Shown here: one piece after another, positions 6,854 through 8,797 of the stretch
Layout: each line of letters begins with the position of its first letter
Numbering within the stretch: the stretch's first letter is position 1
Assembly: GCA_012512995.1 (NCBI GenBank)
Contig: JAAZDA010000044.1
Span: 1 to 8,797, forward strand
Direction of reading: 5' to 3'
Length of the DNA stretch: 8,797 nt
Source: Clostridiales bacterium
Lineage (GTDB): Bacteria; Bacillota; Clostridia; Lachnospirales; Lachnospiraceae
Position numbers and translations under genes: made by a program
The notes under the pieces: model-generated
Database searches by the model: none
Seen by the model: only the letters and a program-made list of their open reading frames with translations
Told to the model about the DNA's origin: nothing

Positions 6854-8174
6854 AGTTGATATGCTGAACGGACCGCTTGCATGGAAGATTTTCATGTTCG
6901 CGCTTCCGCTGGCACTGTCAAGCATATTGCAGCAGCTATTCAACAGTGCAGATTTGGCAGTGGTCGGACGATTTGCGAGCTCGCAGGCAATGGCTGCAGT
7001 CGGAGCTAACGGCTCGCCAATCAATCTGATAGTTTCATTATTCACAGGACTCTCACTTGGTGCAAATGTCGCTATTGGCACATTCATAGGACAGAATGAT
7101 GAAAGAAAAACAAATGAGGCTGTGGAGTCGGCATTTACAATCTCACTGATCTGCGGCCTGATATTGGTACCGGTGGGTCTTGCTGTATCACGGCCGCTGC
7201 TTGTTTTGATGGATACTCCGGAAGACGTGCTGGAACTTGCAGTGCTTTATCTGCGGATATACTTTCTTGCTGTGCCGTTCATCATGGTCTACAATTTTGG
7301 GTCGGCGATACTCAGGGCAAAAGGTGATTCAAACAGACCGCTTTTGTGCCTTGTTGTGTCAGGAGTAGTTAATGTTATTCTTAACCTTTTCTTTGTGATT
7401 ATCTGTGGGATGTCAGTAGACGGCGTTGCAATCGCAACTGTCATATCAAATATTATAAGTGCCGGAATGGTAACATATTTCCTCATAAAGGAAAGCGGTG
7501 CTCTGCATTTATCGCTGCGTTGTCTGAAGATCAAGAAGGAATATCTTGTCAAAATGGCGAGAATAGGTCTTCCAGCTGGTCTTCAGGGAATGGTGTTCTC
7601 ACTTTCAAATGTAGTTATCCAGTCAGCTATCAACTCATTTGGGTCGGATGCTATTGCGGGAACAACCGCCGGTCAGAATTTTGAGTTCATGGATTACTTC
7701 ATTGTCAATGCATTTGCTCAGGCTGCAGTCACCTTTACATCACAGAATTATGGAGCAGGCAAATACGATCGCTGTAAAAGAGTCTTCCTTATAACGATGG
7801 TGATGGGAGAATCACTTACACTTGCGTTGTCGATGTTCTTCTGGCTGGGACGTGGATTATTCATTCAGATGTTTACGACGGATGCAACAGTTATAAGTTA
7901 TGCGATGATCAGAATGCTGTATGTATCAAATCTTGAGATCGGTACGGGAACATATGAGATATCTGGAGGGTGCCTGAGAGGTATGGGAGTCAGTATGCCT
8001 CCCACGATATTAACGATCTTCGGGTCATGCGTTTTCAGATTGATTTACGTTGCCACGATTTTCGAGCGTTTCCATAGTTATACAGCACTTGTACTTGTAT
8101 ACCCCATTTCATGGGCTATCACCGGGACGGCAGTCATTACCTTGTATTTCATCATGAGAAAGAAGCTGATGTAG
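6828..8174 (+). CDS. MATE-family efflux transporter
   Basis: This is an integral membrane protein of 448 residues, normal for the MATE family of cation-coupled exporters, with about 12 hydrophobic segments and no signal peptide. The two MatE halves are visible: the first from about 17 (FALPLALSSILQQLFNSAD) to 178, the second from about 240 (IGLPAGLQGMVFSLSN) to 400, with matching RAKGDSNRP and RGMGVSMPP loops. MATE proteins usually export cationic drugs or metabolites; the substrate here is unknown. The ATG at 6828 lies inside the aldolase gene (26-nt overlap) with a weak GAAGAG at 6817-6822; the N-terminus MKIKTRSHKVDMLNGPL fits relatives, so I keep it over the ATG at 6861. The overlap points to translational coupling, so the gene belongs to the kdgK-eda operon. 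Terminator follows 73 nt after the stop. Confidence 0.92.
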   Translation: MKIKTRSHKVDMLNGPLAWKIFMFALPLALSSILQQLFNSADLAVVGRFASSQAMAAVGANGSPINLIVSLFTGLSLGANVAIGTFIGQNDERKTNEAVESAFTISLICGLILVPVGLAVSRPLLVLMDTPEDVLELAVLYLRIYFLAVPFIMVYNFGSAILRAKGDSNRPLLCLVVSGVVNVILNLFFVIICGMSVDGVAIATVISNIISAGMVTYFLIKESGALHLSLRCLKIKKEYLVKMARIGLPAGLQGMVFSLSNVVIQSAINSFGSDAIAGTTAGQNFEFMDYFIVNAFAQAAVTFTSQNYGAGKYDRCKRVFLITMVMGESLTLALSMFFWLGRGLFIQMFTTDATVISYAMIRMLYVSNLEIGTGTYEISGGCLRGMGVSMPPTILTIFGSCVFRLIYVATIFERFHSYTALVLVYPISWAITGTAVITLYFIMRKKLM

Positions 8175-8247
8175 GCATTTCTCACAAAATGCACAGTGCT
8201 GATTTGTTAATGTAGCACATTTACTAAATTGATAGGGAACACTATTC

Positions 8248-8283
8248 TAAACATAGGATGTTAAACATCCTATGTTTATTTTT
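8248..8283 (+). terminator. Intrinsic terminator of the kdgK-eda-MATE operon
   Basis: TAAACATAGGATG (8248-8260) and CATCCTATGTTTA (8266-8278) form a perfect 13-bp stem with a 5-nt loop, followed at once by TTTTT (8279-8283). This is a classic Rho-independent terminator on the + strand. It closes the operon ahead of the next gene. The 73 nt between the transporter stop and the stem contain only a short GCATTT/AAATGC hairpin (8175-8192) of doubtful meaning. Confidence 0.85.
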
Positions 8284-8308
8284 GAACTTATATCAGATTT
8301 TGAATAAT
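8282..8308 (+). promoter_or_regulatory. Weak candidate promoter for the racemase-like gene
   Basis: TTGAAC (8282-8287) and AATAAT (8303-8308, 5 of 6 to the -10 consensus) are 15 nt apart, right after the operon terminator, and would start transcription just before the ribosome binding site. Short spacing and the AT-rich setting make this only a candidate, but a promoter is needed somewhere after the terminator if the gene is expressed independently. Confidence 0.25.
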
Positions 8309-8330
8309 GATAAGAAGGAAGGACAGGAAC

Positions 8331-8797
8331 ATGAAAGTCGGAATAGTATATACAAGCACTACACCTGAATTGATCGCGGATGTTGAGAGAGAAGTAAGGA
8401 GCCAGCTTGGGGATAAAGTAGAATTATTCAATCAGCAGGATCCATCAATACTGCAGCAGGTGAGGGATGCGGGCTATGTTACGACTGCACCGGCAGCAAG
8501 ACTTATCGGAATGTACATGAAAGCCGCGGAGGAAGGGTGTGACGCGATCCTTAATGTCTGTTCAAGCGTAGGAGAAGTAGCAGACTGCGCACAGAGTGTA
8601 GCAGATTATATAGGCGTGCCGATCGTAAGGATCGATGAGGATATGTGCAGAGAGGCAGTAAGGATCGGACAACGTATAGGTGTTATGGCGACGCTGCGGA
8701 CTACACTTGAACCCACAAAGAACACAGTAAGAAGGGTCGCACGTGAAATGAACAGGAAAGTCGAAATCGTGGATTGCCTTGTAGACGGTGCTTTCGG
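8331..8797 (+). CDS. Asp/Glu racemase superfamily protein (3' partial)
   Basis: The gene runs off the right edge; 155 complete codons are visible. The ATG at 8331 is preceded by AAGGAAGG (8315-8322) and a further AGGA (8325-8328), so the start is sound. The protein begins MKVGIVYTST, typical of the first strand of the Asp/Glu/hydantoin racemase fold. It has a probable first catalytic cysteine, Cys77, in AILNVCSSVGEVAD, then a second core stretch, GVPIVRIDEDMCREAV (95-110), and GVMATLRTTLEPT (117-129), which match the superfamily layout. The second catalytic cysteine expected near residue 180-190 would lie outside the window. Members include amino acid and hydantoin racemases, maleate isomerases and arylmalonate decarboxylases, so the reaction cannot be named. 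A terminator separates it from the upstream operon, so it probably starts its own unit. Confidence 0.8.
   Translation, partial: MKVGIVYTSTTPELIADVEREVRSQLGDKVELFNQQDPSILQQVRDAGYVTTAPAARLIGMYMKAAEEGCDAILNVCSSVGEVADCAQSVADYIGVPIVRIDEDMCREAVRIGQRIGVMATLRTTLEPTKNTVRRVAREMNRKVEIVDCLVDGAF

Overview
The window looks like ordinary chromosome from a low-to-moderate GC Gram-positive anaerobe, most likely a Clostridia/Lachnospiraceae-type bacterium. This is inferred from the YesM/YesN-type two-component pair, strong AGGAGG-like ribosome binding sites, sigma-A-like promoters and protein style. No sequence search was run.

Layout. The 3' part of a sensor histidine kinase gene (open at the left edge, ends 1274) is followed closely by an AraC-type response regulator (1302-2798) and an aldo/keto reductase (about 2819-3793), all on the + strand. 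A perfect 11-bp inverted repeat sits over the end of the reductase. An IclR-family regulator (3839-4594) runs on the opposite strand, convergent to the reductase. A 361-bp divergent control region (4595-4955) separates it from a + strand operon of 2-keto-3-deoxygluconate (KDG) kinase (4956-6053), KDPG aldolase (6158-6853) and a MATE-family membrane transporter (6828-8174), which ends at a clear intrinsic terminator (8248-8283). A new gene of the Asp/Glu racemase superfamily starts at 8331 and runs off the right edge.

How it fits together. KDG kinase phosphorylates KDG to KDPG, and KDPG aldolase splits KDPG into pyruvate and glyceraldehyde 3-phosphate. This is the lower part of uronate/aldonate (pectin-type sugar acid) catabolism. 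The divergent IclR regulator is the natural local controller. The control region contains a perfect palindrome over the predicted iclR start site, and near-copies of its core lie downstream of the predicted kdgK promoter, which supports a shared operator system. No uptake system, isomerase or dehydratase for the upper pathway is present. The two-component system and aldo/keto reductase may form a separate carbohydrate-sensing unit.

I see no mobile element, CRISPR array, tRNA or rRNA. I found no convincing new biological system. The points most worth a second look are the repeated operator-like motifs at 4614-4913, the dyad just before the aldolase ribosome binding site, and the MATE transporter gene that overlaps the aldolase gene.
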